From the NCBI GenBank assembly GCA_949126835.1, contig OX421500.1, forward strand, positions 31,022,641-31,086,640: a stretch of 64,000 nucleotides of DNA, written 5' to 3'. The stretch's first letter is position 1; every line of letters begins with the position of its first letter. A program made the translations under genes and the position numbers. The notes beneath the pieces were generated by a model. The model was not told the origin of the DNA. It was given only the letters and a program-made list of their open reading frames with translations, and searched no databases. Origin of the DNA: Anisus vortex (Eukaryota; Mollusca; Gastropoda; Planorbidae). Of the stretch, positions 1 to 11,396 are shown one piece after another.

Positions 1-46
1 AATTTTATTTGTAATAATTAACGTTTATCCACATCTCATCTTTCAA

Positions 47-200
47 TGGTAGTCTAGCGGTGGGGTTGCTATCTATTCCGAAGGGCTCGGGTTTGAATCA
101 AGGTTAAACCATAGGGCCGTTGCATTGTCACCCAGTCTGGAAAGACGTCCTTAAGTTTACCCAGTTCTGATAAGTATATAACATTAATCAATTGGGAAAA
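47..200 (+). mobile_element. Degraded tRNA-headed SINE
   Basis: The stretch starts with a tRNA-like A-box (GGTAGTCTAGCGGT) followed by a B-box-like GGGTTTGAATC. After it comes a weak version of the body shared by the better SINE copies in this window (CCCAGTTCTGATAAG, then a spaced GGGAAAAG). Heavily diverged and without a clear end. Confidence 0.5.
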
Positions 201-483
201 GCTAAGCTAGTTATGCATTAAGGTGGCCAGAAAATTCCTCCCTATCGTACCATATTGGGGGAAACTGGTAAAAGCTACTTTACAGGACCTTAGACCAACT
301 CTGAAATGGTTTCTTCGTTTACAATTTTATTTAGAAACACATACTAAATGTTTCCAGTTTTGTTTTGAACAAAGCTATCAGCAACTGAAAAGAAGTTGCT
401 TGTATTCGAAAACAATTAAATGCATTAGATAAATACTTCGAATCTCCTACGTAGAATACATGACTAATGAGTTGGCTATGTCT

Positions 484-610
484 GGGACGATTGCAGAACC
501 TCAAGAAAACATTATGACAACAATCAAACGGCGCAAACTGACATGGCTCGGTCAGGAATAATAACCTGCGGAAAAGGGGAGAAAGTTGACTGCTGAGGTG
601 CCCATTCGCC
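484..610 (+). mobile_element. Non-LTR retrotransposon C-terminal remnant
   Basis: One frame encodes TIKRRKLTWLGQ, the (K/R)RRKLxWxGH motif that ends the ORF2 of many animal non-LTR retrotransposons. Stop codons follow within a few residues and no reverse transcriptase precedes it, so this is a short dead fragment. Confidence 0.5.
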
Positions 611-884
611 CCCCCCCCCCCCGACAACCAGAACGGTCAAAAGATTGATGATTATGATGAATTAATATAAAAAAGTTTTAAAAATAAAACCTTTTTCTCG
701 TCAAGATAAAAAATAATTCTTGTCATAATAAAATTTTTTTCTTGTTTACGATTTATTATTTATTCTTGTGATAATACTTGTTTTTGTTATAGCGTAAAGC
801 CATCAGTCATTCACATTGCAAGAAATAAACATTCAAAATTCTAAATTATTTTGTTTTTATAACAAAGTCAGCGCTTACTTGCTA
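611..884. other. No gene seen; poly-C then AT-rich DNA
   Basis: A run of about 13 C residues is followed by AT-rich sequence with several TTTTTCTTG-like repeats. I see no coding or structural signal. Confidence 0.5.
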
Positions 885-1022
885 ATTTCACAAAGACTGG
901 GATCGTGTTGCCAGGACAACGTCCCGCCCAACATACAATCCCAGACCCGTTGTCAGGTACCTGTTGTAGGGATCGAGCCCGCGTTGTCCGAATGGCAAAG
1001 TAACACTTTCCCATCAGACCAC
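885..1022 (-). mobile_element. Possible degraded SINE, minus strand
   Basis: On the minus strand TGGTCTGATGGGA resembles an A-box and GGGCTCGATCCC a B-box at roughly tRNA spacing. The body is too diverged to assign to the main SINE family. Confidence 0.35.
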
Positions 1023-1450
1023 ATTATTCAACATCACAGTCTACCTCAAAGAATCATCATTATCTAACACGGCATTACCTTTATATTGTTAGAATCTCTT
1101 AGAAAACTGAAACCTTTTTTTCCAGACAGTAACCCGGTATCTTTCAACTAGGGCCCCACTCGACAAGCACACTAACTACACAATGTCGTAAAATAAATAC
1201 ACACGATGACAGTGGAATACTGCAAGTGGCTCTTGTTATCTAATAGTGTGTCTGTGAGTGTGTCTGTGTGTGTCCTGTGTGTCGCGAACGAATCGAAGAC
1301 TACAAAGTTATTTTTTATCGTTACAGTTACAGGCCCTCTCCCTCTTTCCGCCTTTTCACACTTCTTTTCTGTTTTGTAGGCTAGAAGACCGGTATCCTGT
1401 TTGTGAAACGCTCGGTTGGAGCCTTGCTCTGTATCATTCTGACAGATAAT
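1023..1450. other. No gene seen
   Basis: Short open frames exist on both strands but none shows a recognisable domain or splice context. A TG-rich patch lies at about 1245-1285. Confidence 0.4.
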
Positions 1451-2275
1451 ATCATTTGGATTTTTATCATTTTGACATATCATTTTGACATATCAATTTG
1501 AAATATTATTTTGACATTTCATTTAATTAGATCTATTTCACTTTGACATATCATTTAGACATATCATCTTGACACATTATTTAGACATAACATCTTGACT
1601 TATCATTTAGACATATCATTTAGAATTTAGACATATCATTTAGACATATTATTTTGACATATCATTTACACATATCATTTTGACATATCATTTAGACATA
1701 TCATCTTGACACATTATTTAGACATAACATCTTGACTTATCATTTAGCTGTATTATTTTGACATATCATTTAGCTGTATTATTTTGACATATCATTTTGA
1801 CATCATTTTTACATATCATTTTGACATATCTTTTAGACATATCATTTAGACATATCATTTTTACATATCATTTTGACACATCACTTTGACATATCATTTA
1901 GAAATATCATTTAGAATTTAGACATATCATTTAGACATATTATTTTGACATATCATTTAGACATATCATTAAGACATATCATTTTGACATATCATTTAGC
2001 TGTATTATTTTGACATATCATTTTGACATCATTTTGACATATCATTTTGACATATCATTTAGACATATCATTTAGACATATCATTTTTACATATCATTTT
2101 GACACATCACTTTGACATATCATTTAGACATAATCACTTTGACATATCATTTTTACATATCATTTTTACATATCATTTAGCTGTATCATTTTGACATATC
2201 ATTTTGACATATCATTTAGCTATATCGTTTTGACACATTATGTAGGCCAACACTTTTCTTGACATGTCATTTCCA
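1451..2275. repeat. Degenerate 12-13 bp minisatellite
   Basis: More than 50 tandem units of the type ACATATCATTTTG / ACATATCATTTAG, with scattered variants such as CTGTATTATTTTG. It is AT-rich and has no stable reading frame. Confidence 0.9.
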
Positions 2276-3022
2276 CGCATCAATAAACTCTTTAAAAAAA
2301 AAAGAAAACAGTACGCAAACTAACCTAAACAAATGTATTTTCTTTACAATTGTATGGGCTAAAAATAATCATAACGTCATAGGTGTATCCATAATGGATA
2401 AAAGTTAAAACAAAGCAATACTATACTTAAACAGAAACATCCCTGTGGTGCTACAGCACGTGTAGGGCTTTGGTCTGCTCAATCACCTGCTTCCGTTCGG
2501 GCATATCCTTGGCTTCCAACGGCCATGTCCGCAAACCAAGCTTTTGCAGATCCGACTCGAGACAATAACTTCGAGCCATCTTTGTCTCGGTCTGATCCTA
2601 AGCCTCAGAAACATATACCTATATAATACACCAATGGGCAGCCTGCGTTCTTTTCTATAACAGTTGATGAAAAGATATCGCTCTTGAATTTTCAACCATG
2701 TTTTTGTAATTCCACGAGGCAGCCTATTGTACTCTCGCGCCCTTTATTTCCTCCCCTGCACCCCTCAACCTTTATGCCCAAGTCTCAAATCGGTGGATCA
2801 TAATGAACCAATGCGGCAATGTGTGTGTATGTAGCTGTTTCACGACTTCAATAGCTCTATACTGGGCTTTGCTTGGATGCAATTAACTTCCTGCTTGCTA
2901 AAAAAACCAAGTTATTCATCTGTTAACGTCCTATTTTATTACAGCTTCTTCACAGTTGTATATTTCTTAGTAAGCAATCTTTCTCTCTTCACTGCTAAAC
3001 AAAACAACACCGAGTTTATCAG
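2276..3022. other. No gene seen
   Basis: A minus-strand open frame at 2483-2695 ends in a basic Cys-containing stretch. It has no motif I recognise and may be a repeat remnant. Confidence 0.35.
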
Positions 3023-3043
3023 ACACACACACACACACACACA
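3023..3043. repeat. (CA)n microsatellite
   Basis: About ten uninterrupted CA dinucleotides. Confidence 0.9.
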
Positions 3044-3458
3044 AATAACAATAACTAAACATAACCATATTAGTGAAATGAACAGTAGTCCAACAGTTGT
3101 TTTTTTTACAATTCAAATTTGTATAATCTATTTTACATTGAGTAGGTCTACATACCATAAAATGGAGATGAAATCATAAATTATGTTTAAAGTCTTACCT
3201 TTTTTATAACTTGAAAGGAAAAAGGTATTTATTACCGGGGCCACTTATACTAACTGTGCCAGAATTGAGAGAGAAAAAAGCCAGAAAGAGAGGGGGTGGA
3301 ATTTGGGTACTACTGTTGTTAATCTTTTATAACTCTCCCCCTTCCCACCTCCACTACAATACAGCCTTTGTGAATACTTTGAAATTCCCCAAACATTTAG
3401 TCATTAGTCAGATGTTTGTATGTTTTATTAAAGACAGAAATAAATTAGAAGAAGTTAT
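3044..3458. other. No gene seen
   Basis: AT-rich sequence with short purine-rich stretches; nothing recognisable. Confidence 0.4.
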
Positions 3459-4012
3459 GTGAGCCAAACAACAACAAACATACAACAAAAAATATACAAC
3501 AAACATACATACAACAAACAAACATACAACAAACATACATACAACAAACATACATACAACAAACAAACATACAACAAACAAACATACATAAAAAACATAC
3601 AACAAACATACAACAAACAAACATACAACAAACATACATACAACAAACGAACAAACAACAAACAAACATACAACAATCAAACATACAAAAAACAAACATA
3701 CAACAAACATACAACAAACAATCATACAACAAACAAACATACAACAAACACACATACAACAAACAAACATACATAAACAAACATACAACAAACATACAAC
3801 AAACATACAACAAACATAGAACACAAAACATATAACAAACATACATACAACAAACAAACATACAACTAACAAACATACAACAAACATACATACAACAAAC
3901 AAACAAACATGGTACAAACATACAACAAACAAACATACAACAAACAAACATACAACAAACAAACATACAACAAACAAACATACAACAAACAAACATACAA
4001 CAAACAATCTTA
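3459..4012. repeat. ACAAACATACAAC minisatellite
   Basis: Tandem CATACAACAAA(CAAA) units of about 12-16 bp continue for some 550 bp. Long open frames on both strands (Tyr/Asn/Lys/Thr-rich on plus, Cys/Val/Phe-rich on minus) are products of the repeat and not genes. Confidence 0.9.
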
Positions 4013-4130
4013 TAGACCAAACCAAAGTAATGCAAGATTGTATACAAAGGTAGGTAACATGAAATACAATTATTTGTATATTTCCCAAGGAGGTCCAACA
4101 GAAACTGTCTGCAGAAATTGTCATGAGTGA

Positions 4131-4206
4131 TGGAGAAGGGGGTGGGTGGGGCGGGGAGACAGTCGGTAAATGGGGATAAGGGGGGGGGGAAATAAGGGGG
4201 GGGGGC
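4131..4206 (+). repeat. G-rich tract with quadruplex potential
   Basis: At least five runs of four or more G (GGGTGGGTGGGGCGGGG, then two runs of about ten G) lie within 76 bp, directly after the preceding minisatellite region. Confidence 0.7.
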
Positions 4207-4615
4207 TGAAAGTTTAGCTGTACAAGAAAAAGTGATCAAATATGTCAGGACTAAATTTAAGTATGTTGAAACAAATAGCGGGTGGATGGGGCGAAGGAAT
4301 AAGAAGGAAGAATTAGTTTTATCTTTTTTTTTCTTTTACTTTTAGGTTTGAATATTTGTATACTTGTTGAATGTAAAAAAAATAATTATTTTAAGGTAAA
4401 AAAAAAGGGGTATTTAAAAAAAGGAAACTAAAACTAAATGATCAATTATATTTCTTTAATTTAATGGAATAAGATTATCGTTTCTTACATATTGTTTATA
4501 TTTTGCCTATATTGACATGCCCGATAAAAATGTACTGATATTGGTCAGTTAATTAATGCCTCAACATTATCAGACTGAGACAGAGCCGCCTAGTATGTTA
4601 CCCCCCCCCTCTCTA

Positions 4616-4616
4616 C

Positions 4617-4645
<29 letters not shown>
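4616..4645. repeat. (AT)n microsatellite
   Basis: Alternating AT of about 28 bp preceded by a short C run and CTCTCT. Confidence 0.9.
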
Positions 4646-4647
<2 letters not shown>

Positions 4648-4699
4648 ATTTTTGCAACAATATAGTTTTATGGTTTAAAAAAAATTCACAGGAAGCAGC

Positions 4700-4930
4700 G
4701 TTCCCCAGTTTTTGTGGCTACGGCATACTAGAAGATTGTGTGGCCAGCACAATGCCCAGTTGCCTTTTCTTCGCCACGTTACCCCAACTGAAGTTAGGTA
4801 CCCATCAGAGCTGGGTGGACTCAGGGACACCCTCTTACTATTAGAGCCGGGAACAAATACTGGCCTTCACCAGGATTGGAACCCAGGGAACTTCGCTATG
4901 CCAGCCGAAAGCGCTGCCACTCGGCCACCA
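4700..4930 (-). mobile_element. tRNA-headed SINE, minus strand
   Basis: On the minus strand the head reads GGTGGCCGAGTGGCAGCGC (A-box TGGCCGAGTGG), with B-box GGTTCCAATCC about 35 bp later. The family body follows: an ACCCAGCTCTGATGGGTACC block, then GGGCATTGTGCTGGCCACA. These blocks recur at 25514, 33600 and 56775, which defines the family. No coding capacity; Pol III transcription from the head is expected of such SINEs. Confidence 0.85.
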
Positions 4931-7253
4931 TTTACCCTAAAGATAGCTCTAGTATATATAATATAAATTTAGACAAACTTTTAGAATAAGATATTACAAT
5001 TCAATCCATGACAAAAAATATGTATTGAATATCTTTTGTAAACATGTAATTTACTTATATTTATAATTTATAAACGAATCTAACAAATAAAAAAAGTAAA
5101 AAAAACAACACTAAATATCATTATCTTACCTGTCATTCGTATATTATTCTCATTCGCTGCCAGAGACTCCAAAACCCAAGAAAATGAATATCATTATGAA
5201 CACTCAAGGTAGATAACAATTTCAACAATAACAAAAAAAAATAAAAATCAATGCTTAACTCGCAAATAAAGTCACCCAATGCAGGTGGCAGTAGGATTGA
5301 ATTCCCCTTTCAAACTTCCCCTCACCGGATATCAACTTTAAGGATGCTAGCCTTCTGGGTTTGGGCGGGGGGGGGGGGGGGGGGGGATTTTAGGGTTAAG
5401 AATTAAAAAACCAACAAATTCAAATGATATTGAAACAGTTTTTTTGTAAATTTAATTTGCATTATTTCGTATAATAATTTACAATTCTACTTTAATGTAT
5501 GCAATGAAAAACGAAGGGAATGGTAAACATTAAGGGGTTAAAAGTGTTTCAGGAAAAGGGAGGGGGTGTTACTACAACTGTTCGTGCATACGTATGCTAT
5601 ATGCTATGATAATCAAGGAAATCTTGCTTTCGATGAATAGAATAGACACCGTCGCATGTATTCAATATTGACATTATGACTCGAGGGGGGGGGGGGTCGG
5701 GGGGGGGGGGGGGAAGGACCACTGCTTTTTAAACTTCCTTCATGATCAGAATATTTATGCTTGTGTACCCTTACCGTGGGTGTCAGTATGATTTGTAATG
5801 TTTTGCAGTACATGTAATAGTGTAAGGCGAATTGAGGAGGTTTGGGAAGGGTGTTGGTGAACATTTCAATCACGTCACGACATTAAAAAACCAAAAGGAC
5901 TCACATTGTCTTCAAAATCATCTAATACAATTACTGAGATATTATTTTGCATTGATTGTTTTCAATACTAGTTTTTTAGTTTGTGTTGTAATCATTATGT
6001 CTATTTGTTGTGTTGTTTCCCTTGTGTGAACTGTGTTGTTGGTCCATAACTCCATAGGGTGTTAGCTGCGGGCTTTACCATCATAAGTCTCTTATTTGTT
6101 CATTCTGTATTAACTTTCATCCAGAATAAAGTCTTGTTGAATATAATTCTGAACTGTAACAAATACGTTTTCGATATATTACAGTTTTCAATGTTGTGAG
6201 GGCTAGGGCAAGGGAAGTAACAACTGAAGCCCACCCAGACCATGACCTAGTGTGCCAACGAGGTTACCTCCTCCCCTCCTCCACATTGAACAGGGGGAAA
6301 ATATCACGACATAAGGCAACAACCAAGGATAAGAGTTTCACCATGTAGTTGGCATCTATCCACAGAGCTCGTTTGGTGGAACGTGAGTTTAGACTTTTAC
6401 AGTGGCACTGCTTTGAACTCTACCTACGCTTTATGAGTTAAATTTGTCCATTTAGCGGATATCGAAATGCCCGAAATATCCCAATTGGTCTACCCCTAAC
6501 GAGTGTGTAATAAAAAAAATACTAGTTTATGAAAGACAACATCTGAATGCAAGAAGGTTAGGTTAATCCACCTCTGGGAAAGACACGCGCCCAAGTTATT
6601 TTTAATTAGACATATTGAGGATATGAATTTAACATGGGCATTAGCTTATCCTGCCTTAAATTATAGGCTTTTATGAACTTAAAAGAATTCTTATAGCTAA
6701 AACAGAATTGAGAAAGTATAATATAAAGTGTGTGTGCATGTCATTTTTAGAAGTATAATTCTGTGCTTGAGTACTAATGATTGTTCTGTATTGTTTACAA
6801 ATATTGTTCATTGATACTGAAAGACGGAACATCTGTAATCACGTTAATATTCCATTTGTTTGGATCAATAAAGGAATCTTATTATACAAGCCTCTCTGTT
6901 TTGCTTGGTATATGAGTACTGTATAAAAGTCCTTACAGTTAGTGATTTGAATCAGTCACATTGGCACGCGCACAGATCGTTCTGTTGTCTGCGACTGTAT
7001 AGTGAGGGCTAGGGAAGGTGCCACAACTCAGCCTAGCGCCATTGCTCATGTACTAAAGATAACTTCAACTTGATAAAACTATACCTACATCTGGGCATTT
7101 AGCGGTACTACCCAGAATGAATTATCTATACGACTGGAATTTATGATTTTAATCATTTTGTGAAAATTGATATCAATATTTATATATTTACATTCGCTCA
7201 TAATGGATATCTATATTTATATATCGACACTCTCCCACATAAGTGAGACCTTA
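4931..7253. other. No gene seen; poly-G tracts and repeat debris
   Basis: Contains long poly-G runs near 5367-5387 and 5684-5713. A GTGAGGGCTAGGG motif occurs at about 6197 and again at about 7001, each some 100 bp downstream of an AATAAAG. The pair may be two diverged copies of one unclassified repeat. No coding region is supported. Confidence 0.4.
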
Positions 7254-7378
7254 GATTATCTGAAACCCAATATCTATTAATACATATTATCTGAAACCCA
7301 ATATCTATTAATACATATTATCTGAAACCCAATATCTATTAATACATATTATCTGAAACCCAATATCTATTAATACCT
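7254..7378. repeat. 31-bp tandem repeat, about four copies
   Basis: Near-identical 31-bp units beginning TTATCTGAAACCCAATATC. The last unit diverges at its end. Confidence 0.95.
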
Positions 7379-7983
7379 ATTCTCACCCTGAGTCATCAAC
7401 GTGGCACCCACATCCATTTTCTTCCTTCCCACTTCCCGGTTTCCCCACCAACTTAATCGTTGTTACCCACCCACCCCCAACACTTCGCTCCTTCTAAGTC
7501 TGGACCATGGTCGGAGAATATGACGTCATATCGGTTGTCGGCCGAAGTTCCCCGCTCATAGAAAACCCAGATGACAGGTGTCCAGTGCTTGCCCCCCCCC
7601 CTGCATCCTGTTTGTTCTCCTTACCTCTCTTTCTCTGTATATCTTTATCTCTCCCTCCCCCCCCCCCCTTTGCATGTCAGTGAAGCATCACGATACATTT
7701 GCATATTAGAAGCCTTTCACCAATCCCTGGGTCAGAAATAAATGCTGGGATTATTACAGTAGCCAATCAAAACTAATAACACATGCATCCCCCCCTTCTC
7801 TTTTGAGCCCTAGCTTTACGTAACGAAAAAAAACAAAAAAAATAAAAAAATCGAGATATCCTTTGGACTCCCGGGGTGAGCGGTTGCGAAGTTCTTAAAG
7901 CTCAGGTCATAGATTTTTCAAAACATTAGAGAACAAAAGTTTTGTAACATTGTTATAGCATATTTACGTATTGCTGCTGAAAT
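7379..7983. other. No gene seen
   Basis: C-rich tracts near 7590-7605 and 7650-7670 and one palindromic TGACGTCA at about 7521. No coding signal. Confidence 0.4.
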
Positions 7984-8170
7984 ATCTTATCTTATTATTA
8001 CAGACACTCCGTCTATAAAGTAGATCAGTGGTCTGAATCTTGTCTTGCATTTTTATTAGTGTTTTAATTGATGTTAAGTTACTGGTTTACCTGGTTTGTT
8101 CAGGCACCCCATTCCATGCCCGGATGCCACTCAGGAAGAAAGAGTACTTATATGCATTTGAGTTCGCATA
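7984..8170 (-). mobile_element. Recurrent LINE 3'-end fragment
   Basis: One of six copies in this window of a repeat that, read on the element strand (minus here), runs from GGCATCCGGGCATGGAATG through GGACGCAATAATC and AGAAGGAGCGTCTGTAA into an AAGAT-rich tail. Every copy ends at the same place and is cut at variable points upstream, which is typical of 5'-truncated non-LTR insertions. This copy is diverged around the GACGC motif. Confidence 0.65.
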
Positions 8171-8334
8171 AGGGAAAAATAATAAAAGTGTTGGTTTTTT
8201 TCCTTATGCTTATCTGAGCATTGCAACATGTTGTTATTCTGTTGTATTTCAAAATTAGAGTTTCTCACCTTATTCTTGATTAAATTAGGACATTGTTATT
8301 ATACGTGGATGTATGCATTTTATCTACCTAGTTA

Positions 8335-9215
8335 GCAGATCTATTGGGTTCATGACACAAGGTTTCCTTTGTAGATCTATTGGGTTCATGACACAAGGTT
8401 TCCTTTGTAGATCTATTGGACTCATGATACAAGGTTTCCTTTGTAGATCTATTGGGTTCATGACACAAGGTTTCCTTTGTAGATCTATTGGGCTCATGAT
8501 ACAAGGTTTCCTTTGTAGATCTATTGGACTCATGATACAAGGTTTCCTTTGTAGATCTATTGGGCTCATGACACAAGGTTTCCTTTGTAGATCTATTGGG
8601 CTCATGATAGAAGGTTTCCTTTGTAGATCTATTGGGTTCATGACACAAGGTTTTTTTTGTAGATCTATTGGGCTCATGATACAAGCTTTCCTTTGTAGAT
8701 CTATTGGGTTCATGACACAAGTTTTTTTTGTAGATCTATTGGGTTCATGATACAAGGTTTCCTTTGTAGATCTATTGGCTCATGATAGAAGTTTTTTTTT
8801 GTAGATCTATTGGCTCATTATAGAAGGTTTCCTTTGTAGATCTATTGGACTCATGATACAAGTTTTTTTTTGTAGATCTATTGGGCTCATGATACAAGGT
8901 TTCCTTTGTAGATCTATTGGGTTCATGACACAAGTTTTTTTTTTTGTAGATCTATTGGGTTCATGACACAAGTTTTTTTTGTAGATCTATTGGGCTCGTG
9001 ATACAAGGTTTCCTTTGTAGATCTATTGGGCTCATGATAGAACTTTTTTTTTGTAGATCTATTGGCTCATTATAGAAGAATTCCTTTGTAGATCTATTGG
9101 GTTCATGACACGTTTTTTTGTGTTCATCTATTGGGCTCATGATAGAAGGTTTCCTTTGTAGATCTATTGGACTCATGATACAAGTTTTTTTTTGTAGATC
9201 TATTGGGCTCATGAC
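8335..9215. repeat. 36-bp minisatellite
   Basis: About 24 tandem units built around GTAGATCTATTGGGTTCATG and a T-rich spacer. 36 is a multiple of three, so the first half is open on both strands, but the later units differ in poly-T length and break every frame, which argues against a gene. The array is interrupted on its right by the hAT element, and one more unit survives beyond it (11863-11895). Confidence 0.92.
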
Positions 9216-9446
9216 CAGGGCCGGCTTATCCATATAGCCGAACAAAGCGGCCGCGGAGGGCGCAAAATTTTTGGGGGCGCAAAATTGAGGAAGGTTTTTT
9301 TAATTTGGGGATTTAAAAATATAAACTATATTAAAATTTTAGTGCTTCTGCGCGCTACTAGCATAGGCAGATGGAATACTAGTTAATGAAAGGCGAAGGG
9401 TATTTTATTTAAGTTGTCTTAGAAAATAGGAAAGTATGCCCTAATA

Positions 9447-9795
9447 CAGGGGTCGGGAACCCATGGCTCGCGAGCCAGATGTGGCTCTTTTGATGGCTGC
9501 ATCTGGCTCGCAGACAAATGTTCGATTATTAAAAAAAATGTTTTTTTAAAGACTTTTTGATCTACATATTAATTTATATCAATATTTCATTCTACAAATG
9601 AGCTAAAGTCTACAGCAGCTCATCATCAGAATAATTCAGAGACATAATTATTGTACTTTTAGTGTTGAAATTACACAAAATGCATACATTTACTAGAATT
9701 TTTAGTTTAAAACATAATGTATGGCTCTCACTGAATTACTTTTCAAAATATGTGGTGTCTATGGCTCTCTCAGACAAAAAGGTTCCCGACCCCTG
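9447..9795. mobile_element. Miniature hAT element nested in the hAT
   Basis: A 349-bp element with perfect 15-bp terminal inverted repeats (CAGGGGTCGGGAACC / GGTTCCCGACCCCTG) and a perfect 8-bp target duplication, CCCTAATA, at 9439-9446 and 9796-9803. The interior has ATGGCTC-type motifs near both ends and no coding capacity. It must have been mobilised by a transposase from elsewhere. Confidence 0.95.
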
Positions 9796-9969
9796 CCCTA
9801 ATAGTAGGCTACTTAGTTTGACAACCTCGCTATGCGTAGCGGAGTGCAAAAAAGCAACCCCTAACTCCCCCCGGCCACAACCTGGATGCGATGCAGCGGC
9901 AGAATATCATAGTGAGGTGACGTGACCGTTGTTGTTTTGTGCATTTTCAAACTGTTAATTACGAAAACG

Positions 9970-11205
9970 AGTAGGCCTACATTAAATCCCCTGAGTGGCA
10001 CAAGATGGTCCAATCGAATTGATGCACTAACACCTCTGCGGTACCAGTTATCTCATGTTTGTGATGCTTTTGAAAAGATTTTTGAAGACCCTAAAAATGG
10101 ATCTATTGGCAGTATTGCGAAGGTAGAAGCACTTGGGTTACTTAAAAATATATCTGATTTCAAGTTTATTGCTGCACTTGTCACATGGCACAACATTTTG
10201 TTTCAAGTAAACATAACTAGTAAGATACTGCAAGAAAAGGATTTGAGTCTCCAGAGAGCAGTTGGTCACCTGAAAAAAAATGGTTACAGCTAGATCTAGA
10301 AGTGATTTAGAGCTCAATAGAGTTCTGGTTGATGCTAATGAAGTAGCATAAGAAGTTGGAATAGAACTATTATTTGAGAAAGAGAAGATCCGAATTCGAA
10401 CAAAAGAAGAACATGGTTGATTACGAATCAACAGATGGATTTGTAAATATTGCACGTGACCCCTCAGAAAGTTTTAAGATCCACTTTTATGTTGCTGCTT
10501 TAGACACAGCTGCTTATGAGGTAAAAGAAAGATTTTCCCAGTTAAATAAAGTATCTGGTGTCTTTGGATTTTTGTACAACATTCCTGACCTTAAAAACAA
10601 GACTACATCAGAGGTTAAGTCGATCATTGCAGTGCCCTCACATGGGAAGGGGGGGCGCAGAGGGGGCATATGCCCGGGGGCGACACTTCTAGGGGGGCGG
10701 CAAATGTAGTCTAAATATAGCAAATAAACAAGCAGTTACAGTATACAAGGAGGCGGCGCTGAAACTTTTGCCCTGGGGCGCTACATAAGCTTGTAAAGGC
10801 TCTGAGTCGATGTGCAAATTCTTGGAAATGAATGAATCTGAAATTGCTGTTGTTCTTCAGTGTTTTAAAGTAAGAGCGATTTCTCATCTTCTTCTTGACT
10901 TAATATCAAACCCCGAAGAAGTCCTAAACTACATTTACCAACAGAATCTTGAAAATGGATTTCCTAACATTTGTGTAGACCTTCGTATTTTGCTTACATT
11001 GCCACTTTCCGTAGCTAGTGCTGAATGAAGTTTTTCAAAACTTAAGCTTATTAAAACCTATCTGCGTAGTACAATGTGTCAGGAGAGACTTGCGGGTCTG
11101 GCGACAATTTCTATTGAAAGTGAGATAGCAGGACAGTTAGACTCAAAAGCCCTCATACAAGAATTCGCTAAACAGAAAGCAAGAAAAGTACCATTACGGT
11201 TTTAG
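9970..11205 (+). pseudogene. hAT transposase pseudogene (ZMYM1-like)
   Basis: Fragments of one transposase lie in order in shifting frames. A GTRWSNRID block at about 9992 matches the T-R-W start of the catalytic region in this group. A middle stretch around 10380-10620 follows, then the C-terminal hAT dimerisation domain at about 10930-11205 (LPLSVASAE, then SFSKLKLIKTYLRS, then a basic end). The Arg codon expected between these two blocks is a TGA at 11026-11028, as CGA-to-TGA decay would produce. There are also stops and a frameshift near 10290-10380 and a miniature element at 10626-10804. It cannot make an active enzyme. Confidence 0.85.
10626..10804. mobile_element. Miniature hAT-like element inside the transposase
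   Basis: A G-rich insert of about 179 bp bounded by an imperfect inverted repeat (CAGTGCCCTCACA near the left end, TGTAAAGGCTCTG at the right) and a 7-of-8 target duplication (AGTCGATC / AGTCGATG). The transposase reading frame is continuous across the flanks if the insert and one duplicate are skipped, which supports insertion into a coding sequence. The left end is uncertain by about 4 bp. Confidence 0.75.
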
Positions 11206-11212
11206 TCTATAG

Positions 11213-11396
11213 TGAAGCCGGCTGGTCCAGCGAATAGATCACCGGACTGTCAACCAAAAAACCAACTGACAGGTCGAGAGTTGAGTTCTATCCCTGCCAC
11301 CGACGGATCCCTGTCGCCCTGCAGGAGTTTTGGGCCTAGTGGACGTAAAAATCTTCTATCTAGAAGGAACGTCTGTAAACTTTTAAGATAAGACAC
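11213..11396 (+). mobile_element. SINE with LINE-derived tail
   Basis: The tRNA-like head begins AGCCGGCTGGTCCAGCG and includes GAGTTCTATCC in B-box position. The last 50 bp (AATCTTCTATCTAGAAGG, then CGTCTGTAA and AAGAT repeats) match the 3' end of the LINE fragments at 42100 and 38405. Related heads are seen at 19745 and 42555. It sits just after the dead transposase stop codon. Confidence 0.75.

Noticed and set aside
331..627. 98-codon minus-strand frame
   Set aside because: It runs through a poly-C tract and across the LINE remnant on the other strand; no domain.
3408..4239. Cys/Val/Phe-rich 238- and 264-codon frames on the minus strand
   Set aside because: Products of the ACAAACATACAAC minisatellite; several frames are open at once and the protein is a simple repeat.
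8335..9215. CRISPR-like array of regular repeats
   Set aside because: The units are directly tandem with no unique spacers, and the DNA is eukaryotic.
8313..9245. Repeated SIGFMTQGFLCR-like and NRSTKET-like open frames
   Set aside because: The 36-bp array leaves both strands open. Later units shift frame through poly-T length differences, and there is no start or splice context.
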